Shown in pieces: positions 32,731-42,314 of a stretch of 64,000 bases of DNA. A program made the position numbers and the translations under genes. A model generated the notes under the pieces. The model was not told the DNA's origin. It searched no databases and saw nothing but the letters and a program-made list of their open reading frames with translations. The stretch is from Halalkalicoccus sp. CGA53 (GTDB lineage Archaea; Halobacteriota; Halobacteria; Halobacteriales; Halalkalicoccaceae), in NCBI RefSeq assembly GCF_036429475.1, contig NZ_CP144125.1:3303521-3367520 (forward strand), written 5' to 3'. The first letter of the stretch is position 1, and each line of letters starts with the position of its first letter.

Positions 32731-34086
32731 GTGTGGTATATCATTACTAACCACGGAGTGGATCAAGTGACCACGGGATCCGAACAGATCGAACTCTCAC
32801 GATTCGTCCGCGACGTCCGGGTGTTTCACCGCGGTAGCTTCCGAGATGCTAACGGCCGGCCGCAAACGGCTGGTGGAATCCTCCGTCCCTTCTCTGGCGT
32901 GCTCGGTCTCGAACCGTGGCGGTCGGAGTGGCCGCTTCCCGCCCTCTCGTTTCTCCGCCTGACACCACAGGTACTGCCGACGCTCAGAGAAACCAGGTGG
33001 TCGCCTTCACGAGTCGAAGAACCAGATACACCCGAACGGGAAGCCAGTGAGCGATCCGAGGGAGACGATGATTCGAGCGATGAGGAAGTACGCGTTCGCG
33101 ATCTGCTCTCGATGGGTTCGCGAGGGCTCGACCAGAGCCATTCGGATGGTCAGGAGGAAACGTCCTCTCCCGAGGTCACGACTCCCGGCCCGTCCGGGCT
33201 CGAAAGCCCCCGGATCCCACGATCGTCGGTCGACGACGGCCCGGGACCGACTCGAGTACGCACTCGACGGGTGAACGACCGAGACGAGGGTCGTCGGTCC
33301 TCGATGGGAGTCCGACGACATGAGGGTGCTGAGACCGATCGGTCCACCCGAAACGTTCGTGAGAAAGCTCGAGGAGAGACCGCATCGACGGGTACGGACC
33401 ACTCGGAGCGATCAACCGTCGGCACCTGGAATGTGGACCGATTCGTCGAACCGACCCGCGAGGGAGGTCGGGAGGGATCCGGACGTAGTGATACGGGTGA
33501 GTCAATGCGGTGGGATGTAGACGATACCCATGTCGATCCACCGACCCGAACCCGTGGCGTGGAGAATCGGCAGGAGACGAATCCAGTGGTCGGAAACCCT
33601 ACCCAGCGATGGCGTGGACGCGACACTGGTGTGTTGCGGGTCCCTCCTCCGAGTGACGCGGGGGAACGGGGGGCGACGTCCCCTCGGACCGTGGATGTCC
33701 AGAGTATCACCGATACCGAACTGGATACCGCTCTCGTAACGGACCCTCCTTCCATGGAGCCGCTTCGAGGCGTGATCGGCGCTTCGACCGGTCGATCATG
33801 GAACTCCGGCAGCGAGGGCGGTCAGCACGGCCAGTTCCGGAGTTTTACAGGCTCGCAACCGTCACGCCGACGTGCGGACGGGCGGTTCAGTCGACGAGGG
33901 ACTACCAGTAACTCTCCCCGACGGGGTGACTCCTCGAACGGCGACCGGTCTCGAAGGGAGCGTCGAACCGATCCGAGCGAACCGCGTCACCTCGACGAGC
34001 TCGTCGACGTCGACCGACTCGCGGATCGTCTGGCACGAGCGTTCGAACGGAAGGCGAGGATCGAACGGGAGCGACGCGGACGATGA
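32731..34086 (+). CDS. Long disordered eCIS protein, possible tape-measure/adaptor candidate
   Basis: About 451 residues from the GTG at 32731, chosen because it fits the TATA spacing; GTG at 32710, 32758 or 32767 are alternatives. An ordered N-terminal part of about 90 residues (ELSRFVRDVRVFHRGSF, ILRPFSGVLGLEP, LPALSFLRLTPQVLPTL) precedes some 330 residues of Arg/Asp/Ser/Thr/Gly-rich low complexity. A C-terminal amphipathic helix follows (ELVDVDRLADRLARAFERKA, then RIERERR). Its stop overlaps the LysM gene by 4 bases (ATGA). No classical tape measure was recognised in the cluster; this protein could fill that lumen or adaptor role, but that is inference. Confidence 0.7.
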   Translation: MWYIITNHGVDQVTTGSEQIELSRFVRDVRVFHRGSFRDANGRPQTAGGILRPFSGVLGLEPWRSEWPLPALSFLRLTPQVLPTLRETRWSPSRVEEPDTPEREASERSEGDDDSSDEEVRVRDLLSMGSRGLDQSHSDGQEETSSPEVTTPGPSGLESPRIPRSSVDDGPGPTRVRTRRVNDRDEGRRSSMGVRRHEGAETDRSTRNVREKARGETASTGTDHSERSTVGTWNVDRFVEPTREGGREGSGRSDTGESMRWDVDDTHVDPPTRTRGVENRQETNPVVGNPTQRWRGRDTGVLRVPPPSDAGERGATSPRTVDVQSITDTELDTALVTDPPSMEPLRGVIGASTGRSWNSGSEGGQHGQFRSFTGSQPSRRRADGRFSRRGTTSNSPRRGDSSNGDRSRRERRTDPSEPRHLDELVDVDRLADRLARAFERKARIERERRGR

Positions 34087-34757
34087 GTCCGGCCGCCACG
34101 AACGACTCGTACGACGACGCCCGCATCAAGGTGCTCGACGCGGACCTCGAACCGGGCGAGGAGATCGAGGTGCAGTTCAATCCGGGCGAGGTCAGCGTCG
34201 ACAAGAGCGTCACCTATTCGGAACAGGACATTCCGGGGTTGGACTCGCCGATCCAGCAGTTCGTGAGCGGCACCGCCGAGACGCTCTCGGTGGAGCTCTT
34301 TTTCGACGTCTACGAGGATCGAGGAGAGGACCAACCGAGCGACGTCAGGGAACTGACCGACGAGATCAACCGGCTCCTGCTGGTCGATGGCGAGCGCCAC
34401 GCGCCACCGATCGTCAAGTTCGCGTGGGGAACGATCTCGTTCACTGCGGTGGTCGAGAGCGGGAACACCACCTTCACGATGTTCCGACGGGACGGGACGC
34501 CCGTTCGTGCATGGATCGACCTGACGTTTCGCGAGTACACGCTCCCGAAAAAACAGCTGCAAGCCGAGCCTCGGCACTCGGCGGACAGGACGAGCGTTCG
34601 CCGGGTGATCGAGGGCGACACCCTTCCGGGTATCGCGGGAGACGAGTACGGCCGTCCGGAGGAGTGGCGCCGGATCGCCGACGCGAACGAGATCGACAAC
34701 CCCAGACGACTCCTCCCGGGTGAGGATCTCGTCATACCGGTCCTGGAGCGGACATGA
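34083..34757 (+). CDS. eCIS tube/baseplate adaptor with LysM domain (Pvc7/Afp7, gp53-like)
   Basis: 224 residues. The N-terminal CIS tube domain shows IEVQFNPGEVSVDKSVTYSE, DSPIQQFVSGTAETLSVELF and TFRWxLS-like strands (here IVKFAWGTISFTAVVESG). The C-terminal LysM (about 175-222) has VIEGDTLPGIAGDEYGRPEEW, then IADANEIDNPRRLLPGEDLVIP. In Afp/PVC this protein connects the tube to the baseplate hub. It overlaps the hub gene by 4 bases. Confidence 0.92.
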   Translation: MSPAATNDSYDDARIKVLDADLEPGEEIEVQFNPGEVSVDKSVTYSEQDIPGLDSPIQQFVSGTAETLSVELFFDVYEDRGEDQPSDVRELTDEINRLLLVDGERHAPPIVKFAWGTISFTAVVESGNTTFTMFRRDGTPVRAWIDLTFREYTLPKKQLQAEPRHSADRTSVRRVIEGDTLPGIAGDEYGRPEEWRRIADANEIDNPRRLLPGEDLVIPVLERT

Positions 34758-35803
34758 CCCTCGAGACGCTCGCCTCGATCGGGCACGAACTCGACGTGCC
34801 ACGATTCAGCGTCGAGGTCGGCTCGGAGACGTTCGAGGAGACCTCGGGGCTCTTCACCGAGGTCTCGGTCGACCGGACTATCAGTGGGGCGGATCACTTC
34901 TCGCTCGCGATCTCGACTCGATTCGATCACGAGACGGGCGAGTTCGTCGACGTCGAGTGGGAGGACTTCCCGATCGGCGAGTCCGTCGAGATCCACCTCG
35001 GCTACGGAGCGACCCTGCAACGTGTCCTCACCGGCACGATCACCGAACACGGGACCGACTTCCCGGCCGGTGGGGCGCCGACCATCACCGTGCGCGGCTA
35101 CGGCCGCTACCACGAACTCACGAAGGACGTCGTCGAAGAGCAGTGGGAGGAAAAGACCGACGCGGAGATCGTCGAGGCACTCGCGGACGCCTACGGCTTC
35201 GAGGCCGTCGTCGATCCCACGCCGGGGGGCGAGACCAAAGTCGAGAACGAGTACGACTCGGACGCGGCCTTCCTCGAGGAGAAACTCGCTACCCGTAACG
35301 AGTCGGGAACCGGTCCGTTCGACGTCTTCGCCCGGCTCGACGAGCTGGTCTTCCGTGCGCCGCGGGACGGCGGAGAGCCCCAACTGACACTCACGTACGG
35401 CGAATCCCTCCAGTCGTTCGCACCGACACTGACAGAGGCGGAAACCCACGGACGCATCGAGGTCCGACACTGGGATCCGACGCGGAAGTCGGAGATCGTC
35501 GGAGTAGCGGAAAGCGAGGACGGAACGGGGAAACGGGTCATCCGCCGACCAGTCCGCTCGGAGGACGAAGCGAGACGGATCGCCCAGGCAGTGTTGCGTC
35601 GAGAGAGACGGGATCGGCTCCGCGGGAACGGCACGACGATCGGGCTTCCCGAGTTCGAGATCGGCGAGCCGATCGTCCTGTCCGGGCTCGGAGAACGATT
35701 CTCCGGAACGTACTACGTCGAGGGGGTCACCCACACCATCGGGAGTGGGGGATACTCCACCGACTTCGACGTTCGAGAGGCGATGGGTGGGGTGCTCTCG
35801 TGA
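34754..35803 (+). CDS. eCIS baseplate hub protein (gp27/gpD-like, Pvc8 N-terminal part)
   Basis: 349 residues with the phage late-control-D fold. Residues 18-60 are PRFSVEVGSETFEETSGLFT, then TISGADHFSLAISTRFD. The first beta-barrel lies at 75-115 (LGYGATLQRVLTGTITEHG and TITVRGYGRYHELTKD), and the second in the C-terminal part (GLPEFEIGEPIVLSGLGERF, YYVEGVTHTIGSGGYSTDF). It trimerises under the tube to hold the spike. In PVC and Afp this unit is fused to the spike; here the spike is a separate gene that overlaps it by 4 bases. Confidence 0.92.
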   Translation: MTLETLASIGHELDVPRFSVEVGSETFEETSGLFTEVSVDRTISGADHFSLAISTRFDHETGEFVDVEWEDFPIGESVEIHLGYGATLQRVLTGTITEHGTDFPAGGAPTITVRGYGRYHELTKDVVEEQWEEKTDAEIVEALADAYGFEAVVDPTPGGETKVENEYDSDAAFLEEKLATRNESGTGPFDVFARLDELVFRAPRDGGEPQLTLTYGESLQSFAPTLTEAETHGRIEVRHWDPTRKSEIVGVAESEDGTGKRVIRRPVRSEDEARRIAQAVLRRERRDRLRGNGTTIGLPEFEIGEPIVLSGLGERFSGTYYVEGVTHTIGSGGYSTDFDVREAMGGVLS

Positions 35804-36444
35804 GCGCACCGGGGACACCCACACGAGACGACCACGCCCGCTCGTTCGACGGCGTCTACGTGGCCATCGTCAGGGACAACGCGGATCCACAGGGGCTCGG
35901 TCGGGTCCGACTCGAGTACCCCTGGCGGGAGTCGGCCGCGGAGAGTACCTGGGCCCGAATCGCCGTGCCGATGGCGGGCCACGAGCGAGGGACGTACTTC
36001 CTGCCCGAGACGGGCGACGAGGTGCTGGTGGCGTTCGAGCGGGGTGACGTCGATTACCCCTACGTCATCGGCGCGCTGTGGAACGGTCAGGACACACCCC
36101 CCGCCGCCAACCGGGACGGGAACAACGACATCCGCCGGATCACGTCCCGAAACGGCCACCAGCTGACGTTCGACGACGCGGACGACGGAGGGAAGATCGT
36201 CGTCGAGACCGCGGCCGGCCACCGTGTCGTCCTGGACGACCAGAGCGGTGGCGAGACGATCACTATTAAGGACACGGGCGGAAGCGAGATCGAATTCGAC
36301 GGGACGACCGGCAGTTTATCGATCTCGAGCGGGGGGACGATCACGATCGACGCGTCGATGATGGAACTCAGCAGCGCCGGTAACCTCGACATCGACGCCG
36401 GCGGGGTGCTGACGCTGAACGGCTCGCTCATCAAACTCAACTAA
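35800..36444 (+). CDS. eCIS spike protein, OB-fold/beta-helix (gp5/VgrG C-terminal-like)
   Basis: 214 residues, GTG start overlapping the hub stop. The OB-fold region (10-100) shows YVAIVRDNADPQGLGRVRLE, then TWARIAVPMAGHERGTYFL and GDEVLVAFERGDVDYPYVIG. The C-terminal part is a regular beta-helix of hydrophobic and polar strands (KIVVETAAGHRVVLDDQSGG, TITIKDTGGSEIEFDGTTGS, ISSGGTITIDASMMELSSAG). It forms the trimeric needle that carries PAAR at its tip. The lysozyme domain of T4 gp5 is absent. Confidence 0.93.
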   Translation: MSAPGTPTRDDHARSFDGVYVAIVRDNADPQGLGRVRLEYPWRESAAESTWARIAVPMAGHERGTYFLPETGDEVLVAFERGDVDYPYVIGALWNGQDTPPAANRDGNNDIRRITSRNGHQLTFDDADDGGKIVVETAAGHRVVLDDQSGGETITIKDTGGSEIEFDGTTGSLSISSGGTITIDASMMELSSAGNLDIDAGGVLTLNGSLIKLN

Positions 36445-36451
36445 CGTACCA

Positions 36452-36742
36452 ATGCCACCAGCCGCACGAACCACCGATCCGACCGCCCACGGAGCACCGC
36501 TCTCGGGTCCTGGTAGCCCGGACGTCCTCATCGGCGGCCTACCCGCCTACCGAGCGCTGATAGACTTCCACGCCTGTCCGCTGACGACCGGAACCGTCCC
36601 GCACGTCGGGGGCGTCGTCCAGCCCGGCAGTGCCACGGTCCTCATCAACAACGTACCAGCCGCCAGACAGGGCGACACTATCGTCGAGAGCGGGCCACCG
36701 AACACCGTCGCCGGGGGAGATCCGAGCGTCCTCATCGGGTAG
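36452..36742 (+). CDS. eCIS PAAR-repeat spike tip protein (Pvc10/Afp10)
   Basis: 96 residues, a lone PAAR domain: PAARTTDPTAHGAPLSGPGS, a CPL-like loop, GGVVQPGSATVLINNVPAAR, then GDTIVESGPPNTVAGGDPS and terminal VLIG. PAAR forms a pointed cone at the end of the spike with a Zn-binding tip; a Cys and His flank the middle (DFHACPL). It starts 7 bases after the spike gene. Confidence 0.95.
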   Translation: MPPAARTTDPTAHGAPLSGPGSPDVLIGGLPAYRALIDFHACPLTTGTVPHVGGVVQPGSATVLINNVPAARQGDTIVESGPPNTVAGGDPSVLIG

Positions 36743-36753
36743 GGAGACAGAGC

Positions 36754-37143
36754 ATGAGGGACTTTCTCGGACGCGGATGGGCGTTTCCGGTCGGGACGGA
36801 GAGCAGCGGCGAGATCCGAACGGCTACAGAGGAGACCGACATCGAACAGGCGATCCGGTTGATCCTCTCGACTTCACCGGGCGAACGCGTGATGCGTCCC
36901 GACTTCGGGTGTGGTATCCACGGCTACGTGTTCGCGACGATCGACACGACGACGCTCACGTTGATCGGGGACGAGGTTCGAGACGCGCTGGCGGAGTGGG
37001 AGCCACGGATCGAGGTCCTCTCGGTGGATTCGGACCTCGCGGACGCGGCGACGGGACGCCTGGAGATCGAGATCCGCTATCGCGTCAGACGAACCAACAA
37101 CGAGTTCAACCTCGTCTACCCGTTCTACCTGGAGGGGGCCTGA
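36754..37143 (+). CDS. eCIS baseplate protein (gp25/gpW-like, Pvc9/Afp9)
   Basis: 129 residues. The gp25 domain is clear: DFLGRGWAFPVGTESSGEIR at the start, IEQAIRLILSTSPGERVMRPDFG (with the conserved EQAIxxIL-x-TxPGER block) in the middle, and GCGIHGYVFA after it. It forms the sheath-initiating ring of the baseplate with the tube. Eleven bases separate it from PAAR, and 3 bases from the next gene. Confidence 0.95.
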   Translation: MRDFLGRGWAFPVGTESSGEIRTATEETDIEQAIRLILSTSPGERVMRPDFGCGIHGYVFATIDTTTLTLIGDEVRDALAEWEPRIEVLSVDSDLADAATGRLEIEIRYRVRRTNNEFNLVYPFYLEGA

Positions 37144-37146
37144 TCC

Positions 37147-40100
37147 ATGGCAGGACCCCCGGAGATCGACGGGCGACGTCGCGCCGACCTCCGTGACAGG
37201 ATCTCGTCGCTCACCCCGTACTATCTCGACGAGTGGGATCCCGATTCGGAGGACGTCGGAACCGCGCTGGTGGAGCTGTTCGCCGAGATGGCCGGCGGGC
37301 TCACCGAACGGGTCGATCAGGCGCCGAGGAAACACCAGGTGGCCTTCTACGAGGCGCTCGGGTTCGACCGCCGGCCCCCGCAGGCGGCGACGGTCCCCGT
37401 GCAGTTCTCGATCGACGAGGACGCGCCGGGGAACGTCCCGATCACCGGAGGAACGGAAGTCGAAGCGGAGACGGACGGCGACGAGGAGGTGTTTCGTATC
37501 GCGTCGGAGGACGCCTTCGAGGCGACCCCGGCCTGCCTGACGGACGTCTTCAGCGTCGACCCGTCCGACGACAGCCTCTTCGAACACCGCGGTCCGATCG
37601 ACGGAGCAGGATCGTCGACCCTCTTCACTGGAACCGACGTTCAGGAGAACGTCCTCTACGTCGGCCATCCCGAACGGTTCTCGGTCTCCGCCGGGTCGAC
37701 GGTCGTCCTCGAGATACGGACAACCCACGATCCGACGGCGCTCGACTGGGAGTACTACGGCGAGTCCGGGGACGGCGAGGAGGGATGGCACGGGATTTTA
37801 CCCTCGGACGTTCGCTGGGACGACCCCCGACTCGCGCTCACCCCTGACGGTCCGATCCTCGAGACGGAGGTCGACGGCCGGGAGAGCTCGTGGATCCGCG
37901 GTTCGATCCCCCCGGACGAGCAGTCGACCGAGCGCTTCGCGTTCGAGTTCGATCGCCTGCTCCTCGGCGGGAAGAAGAACGAGGCGAAACCGGATGGACT
38001 GTTCGCGAACGACGTCCCCCAACCGGTCGACGGGACGAAGATCTACCCCTTCGGATCGATCCCGCAGCAACGCGATGCGTTCTATCTCGCCTGTGCGGAG
38101 GCGTTCGCGAAACCCGGTGCGGACGTGACGATCACGTTCGGCGGACGCGATCCGATCGCTCCCGAGGATCCACCCCGCCTCTCGTGGGAGTACTACGACG
38201 GCCGATCGTGGCGACTCCTGGCCGAGGTGAACGGAAACGACGTCTTTCACGGGGAGAGCGAGGAAGGCGAGGAAGCCAGTGTCGGGTTCACGGTCCCCCC
38301 GGATATCGACTCGACGTCCGTCTTCGGACAGGAGGGCGTCTGGATTCGGGTGCGATTGGTCGGCGGTGAGTACGTGAAAGTCGTCTACGAGCACGACGAC
38401 GATGACGATCCGACCGAGAGCCACCGACGGGTCGACGGGGACCCACCCAGTTTCGACACCGTTACGATCGCGTACGAGTACGCGGGAACCGAGGCCCCGA
38501 CACAGCTCCTCGCCGAAAACGGGCTGGAGTACACCGACGACCTCGTCGGGACGGAGGGACCCCATCGGCCGTTCGAACCGTTGCCCGACGACACCCAGAC
38601 CGTGTACTTCGGGCTGAATCGGCGACTGACGGGCGGGCCGATCCAGCTCTACGTCGACGTCGAAGATCGCGAGTATCCCGGCGAGTTCAGCCCCCGCGTG
38701 CGCTGGGAGCAGCGCGTTCTACCCGGGTCGGAGAGCTGGGAGCGCCTGTCGAGTGACGACGGGACGGAGGGGTTCACGCGCTCCGGAATCGTCTCCCTCT
38801 CATTCGCGGACGACAGCGAGGCGTCGCGGCGGTTCGGAGTCGAGCGTCACTGGGTGCGTGCTCGCGTCCGTGGCGACGCGTTCGAACCCGAAGAGCCCGA
38901 GAACGAGACCGAGGAGCGGGGCCAGAATCAAGAGCATTCGTCCCGCGACCTCACCCTCGCCACCACGACGGCCGGCGACGGCTCGCTCGAACCGTGCCGG
39001 TCGTTCCTCGAGACCGACCCGGGTGGTATCGAGGTTCGACCGGCAGTCCCGCGGATCGACGGTATCTACCTCGACACCGGCGTGGCCGCGAACGTCACGA
39101 CCGTCGAGGACGAGGTGCTCGGTTCGAGCGACGGCTCGCCGAACCTCACGTTCGCGGTCTCGCGACCGCCGACCATCGAGATCGAGGTCTGGGTCGACGA
39201 GCTGACCGCACTCTCGAGCGATCGACGAGAGCGTCTGAGAGCGGAGCGGCCGGAGGCGGTGGCCATAGAGACGACCACGACGGGCGACGTTCGTGCCGCC
39301 TGGGTGCGGTGGGAGGCGGTGGAGGACCTCGAGGGAGCCGACGAGTCGGATCGACAGTACGTCCTGAACCGCGTCGACGGGACGGTCACGTTCGGCGACG
39401 GAACGGCGGGGCGGATCCCCCCTGCCGGCAGGGACAACGTTCGCGCGAGCTACCGGACCGGGGGCGGGAGCGCCGGGAACGTCGAACCGGGCGCAGTCGT
39501 GGATCTCTCGACCGCCATTCCGCACGTCGATGCGGTCACGAACCCGGTCGAAGGCTCGGGTGGCGCGGCGGCGGAGTCGACGGCCGTGGTGCTCGATCGT
39601 GCACCACGGGAGCTCCGGGACCGGGACAGAGCGGTGACCGCGGTCGACTACGAACGCATCGCGAGGGACGCGGCACGTGAGCTGGCCGACGTGCGGTGTC
39701 TCCGCGGCATGAACCGAGCTGGCGAGCACGAACCGGGCTGGGTGACGATACTCGTCGTCCCCGACGAGCGACGGGAGACCCCGGTCCCGAGCGTGGGGCT
39801 TCGCGAGACCGTCCACCGGCGCGTGAGTGAGGCGGCGCCGCTTCACCTCGTCACACGGGACCGCCTGGTGGTTCGGTCGCCGACCTACGTGTCCGTCGAC
39901 GTCGAAGCGACAGTGGTCGTCGACGGTGTTCGGAGCCTGGGGGCGCTGGAGACCGCAATCGAGGACCGCCTCACCACGTTCTTACACCCGTTGTCGGGGA
40001 AAGGTGGTGATGGGTGGCGCTTCGGCGAACTCGCGACGATCGCCGACGTGATCGCCGAGATCGAGGGGTGTGACGGTGTCGATCACGTCCCTAGACTCGA

Positions 40101-40239
40101 CCTCCGGTACGACGGTCGGGAGACGATCACGAAGGGCGAGACGCCCCCCGACGTCGCACCCGACGTGCTGGTTCACAGCGGGACCCACGAACTCGTCGTT
40201 CGCCAGCGGACACGCCCCTGTGTGGAGGGCGACCGATGA
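37147..40239 (+). CDS. eCIS baseplate J-like wedge protein 1 (gp6/TIGR02243 type, Pvc11-like)
   Basis: 1030 residues. The N-terminus RADLRDRISSLTPYYLDEWD with VGTALVELFAEMAGGLTERV is typical of putative baseplate assembly proteins. A large central region of beta domains is rich in Trp/Tyr (WEYYGESGDGEEGWHGILPS and related segments). The C-terminal baseplate-J domain (about 800-1020) has NPVEGSGGAAAESTAVVLDR and ELRDRDRAVTAVDYERIARD, with the final VDVEATVVVDGVRSLG module. It assembles wedges linking hub and fibres. Overlaps the next gene by 4 bases. Confidence 0.92.
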   Translation: MAGPPEIDGRRRADLRDRISSLTPYYLDEWDPDSEDVGTALVELFAEMAGGLTERVDQAPRKHQVAFYEALGFDRRPPQAATVPVQFSIDEDAPGNVPITGGTEVEAETDGDEEVFRIASEDAFEATPACLTDVFSVDPSDDSLFEHRGPIDGAGSSTLFTGTDVQENVLYVGHPERFSVSAGSTVVLEIRTTHDPTALDWEYYGESGDGEEGWHGILPSDVRWDDPRLALTPDGPILETEVDGRESSWIRGSIPPDEQSTERFAFEFDRLLLGGKKNEAKPDGLFANDVPQPVDGTKIYPFGSIPQQRDAFYLACAEAFAKPGADVTITFGGRDPIAPEDPPRLSWEYYDGRSWRLLAEVNGNDVFHGESEEGEEASVGFTVPPDIDSTSVFGQEGVWIRVRLVGGEYVKVVYEHDDDDDPTESHRRVDGDPPSFDTVTIAYEYAGTEAPTQLLAENGLEYTDDLVGTEGPHRPFEPLPDDTQTVYFGLNRRLTGGPIQLYVDVEDREYPGEFSPRVRWEQRVLPGSESWERLSSDDGTEGFTRSGIVSLSFADDSEASRRFGVERHWVRARVRGDAFEPEEPENETEERGQNQEHSSRDLTLATTTAGDGSLEPCRSFLETDPGGIEVRPAVPRIDGIYLDTGVAANVTTVEDEVLGSSDGSPNLTFAVSRPPTIEIEVWVDELTALSSDRRERLRAERPEAVAIETTTTGDVRAAWVRWEAVEDLEGADESDRQYVLNRVDGTVTFGDGTAGRIPPAGRDNVRASYRTGGGSAGNVEPGAVVDLSTAIPHVDAVTNPVEGSGGAAAESTAVVLDRAPRELRDRDRAVTAVDYERIARDAARELADVRCLRGMNRAGEHEPGWVTILVVPDERRETPVPSVGLRETVHRRVSEAAPLHLVTRDRLVVRSPTYVSVDVEATVVVDGVRSLGALETAIEDRLTTFLHPLSGKGGDGWRFGELATIADVIAEIEGCDGVDHVPRLDLRYDGRETITKGETPPDVAPDVLVHSGTHELVVRQRTRPCVEGDR

Positions 40240-42314
40240 GCCTGGACGTCCCGGACCTCGACGACCGCACGTACGAAGAGCTACGAGCGGACGCGGTGAA
40301 GCGCCTCCCCGTCCACGCACCGGAGTGGACCGACCACAACGTCCACGACCCCGGGATCACGATCCTCGAACTCCTGGCGTGGCTCGTCGAGACGTACGGC
40401 TACCAACTCGATCGGGTGACCGACGACCACCGACGGAAGTACCTCGAACTCGTCGGCGTGACTCCCCACCCACCGAGGTCGGCGTCGGTCGATCTATCGG
40501 TCGCGACCGGTGACGAGGCGGTCGCGGGTGAGCTTCCCGCACGGACCCCGATCGTGGTGGAGACGCCGGACCGGGAGGTGATCCGGTTCGAAACGGAGAC
40601 TGACATCGTGCTCACGCCGGCTACGATCGACGCGGTCGTCTCCGAGCACGCGCGGGGACGGACCGACCACACGGTGGCCAACGAGAGCGAGGGGCGATCG
40701 TTCCTGGCGTTCGGGACGGAAGCGAGCGTCGGGAACGCGCTCTACCTCGGGTTCGACGGCGACCCCTTCGCCGAGGGGAACCGACTCGACCTGGTCGTCG
40801 ATTTTCACGACGACGACCTCCCGGATCCCGCGGGAGACCCGCACGACCCGATACGGTTCGTCCCCTCGATCGCCGTCGTCTGGGAACGCCTGACGGATCC
40901 GGAGCGCTGGTACCGGGACGACGCGTGGGAGGAACTGGACCTCGTCCACGACGGGACGGACGCGTTCTACACCGGCGGACGTGTCGGGCTCGCCGAACCC
41001 TCCGACCGGCAGGGCGAGGCGGAGGCGGCGGCGATCCTGGCCCGGGACACGCCGCTGATCTGGGTTCGCGCGGTGGCGAGGGCACGGGAGGACGACGAGG
41101 ACACTGAACGGCGGATTCCGACCTGCGCGGAGCGGTCGGGCGTCGTCGGGTCGGGTTCACAGACCGGTGTGAGAGATCGCACTCCCACACAAACCGAGCG
41201 ATACGAACTCCCACCGACGTTCGATGCGATCCGCACCAACGTCGTCGCCGCGAGACAGAGAGAGCGGGTCCCGAGCGTGGGGTTAGAGCGCATCGATCGA
41301 CCGGGTGACGAGCGACCGGCGTACCCCCCGAGCGAGACGGCGGCCACCCGATCCCAGCGGTTCGCGTTTCCGACCGCGCCCGTCGTGGACGCCGAGGTGG
41401 TCGTGGGCGATACCCGCTGGACCGCCGTGGACGACTTCGGCGCCGCCGGTCCGGACGACCGGTGCTACGTTCTCGACCGAGAGCGTGGGGTCGTCACCTT
41501 CGGCGACGGCCGTCGGGGGGCGATTCCGCTGCCCGGACAGACGGTCTCGGCGGGCGACGTCGTGTACGGTGGCGGGCCGCAGGGGAACGTGCCCCGTGGC
41601 TCCACCTGGATGATCGAGGGACCGAAGGATACACTGGAGGCCGACCCGCTCGCCCGACCGGCGGGGGGGCGGGGGGCCGAGTCGATCGCGGCGGCGTTCG
41701 ACCGGGCGCGGGACCAGCAGCGGATCCCGTATCGGGCGGTCACGGCGTCCGACCACCGGGCGATCGCGATGCGCACGCCGGGTGTCCGCGTCGGCCGGGC
41801 GGCGGCGGTCGTCGACTGCGCCGACGACGCATCCGGGTCGCCGAACGAGGTCACGGTCGTGGTCATCCCGTTCGGCCCACCGGGCCGACGCCCGATCCCC
41901 ACGCGCGGGTTCCTCGAGGCGGTCGAGTACCAGCTCTGCGCTCACTCGTTGCTCACGGACCGGATCTCGGTGTCAGCCCCGACGTACGTGAGCATTCGGG
42001 TGACGGCGGAGGTGGTGGCCGTCGAAGGGATCCCACACGACGACGTCCGCGACGTCGCCGCCGAACGGCTCGAAACGTTCATCGACCCGCTCGTGGGGTA
42101 CGACGGCGACGGCTGGCCGTTCGACCGGCCGGTCCACCGCTCGGACGTGTTCGAGGTGCTCGCGAACCTCCCGACAGTCGCGGACGTGATCGACGTCTCG
42201 ATCGGCGTCGGTGACGAGGCGGACCTCGAGGCCGATCACACCTCGGTGCCGTACCTCGCAGCGGTCTCTATCGACGTGCGCGAGGAGCGAGAGACATGCG
42301 GGAGGGGGCTCTGA
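40236..42314 (+). CDS. eCIS baseplate J-like wedge protein 2 (TIGR02243 type)
   Basis: 692 residues. It begins with LPVHAPEWTDHNVHDPGITI and LELLAWLVETYGYQLDRVTD, the classic N-terminal wedge pattern (TDxxxHDPGITLLELLAW). The C-terminal J domain has AVTASDHRAIAMRTPGVRVG and IRVTAEVVAVEGIPHDDVRD. Two such paralogous genes in a row, as here, are common in actinobacterial-type eCIS loci. They are thought to build inner and outer baseplate wedges. The last codons overlap the next start (TGATG). Confidence 0.9.
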   Translation: MSLDVPDLDDRTYEELRADAVKRLPVHAPEWTDHNVHDPGITILELLAWLVETYGYQLDRVTDDHRRKYLELVGVTPHPPRSASVDLSVATGDEAVAGELPARTPIVVETPDREVIRFETETDIVLTPATIDAVVSEHARGRTDHTVANESEGRSFLAFGTEASVGNALYLGFDGDPFAEGNRLDLVVDFHDDDLPDPAGDPHDPIRFVPSIAVVWERLTDPERWYRDDAWEELDLVHDGTDAFYTGGRVGLAEPSDRQGEAEAAAILARDTPLIWVRAVARAREDDEDTERRIPTCAERSGVVGSGSQTGVRDRTPTQTERYELPPTFDAIRTNVVAARQRERVPSVGLERIDRPGDERPAYPPSETAATRSQRFAFPTAPVVDAEVVVGDTRWTAVDDFGAAGPDDRCYVLDRERGVVTFGDGRRGAIPLPGQTVSAGDVVYGGGPQGNVPRGSTWMIEGPKDTLEADPLARPAGGRGAESIAAAFDRARDQQRIPYRAVTASDHRAIAMRTPGVRVGRAAAVVDCADDASGSPNEVTVVVIPFGPPGRRPIPTRGFLEAVEYQLCAHSLLTDRISVSAPTYVSIRVTAEVVAVEGIPHDDVRDVAAERLETFIDPLVGYDGDGWPFDRPVHRSDVFEVLANLPTVADVIDVSIGVGDEADLEADHTSVPYLAAVSIDVREERETCGRGL

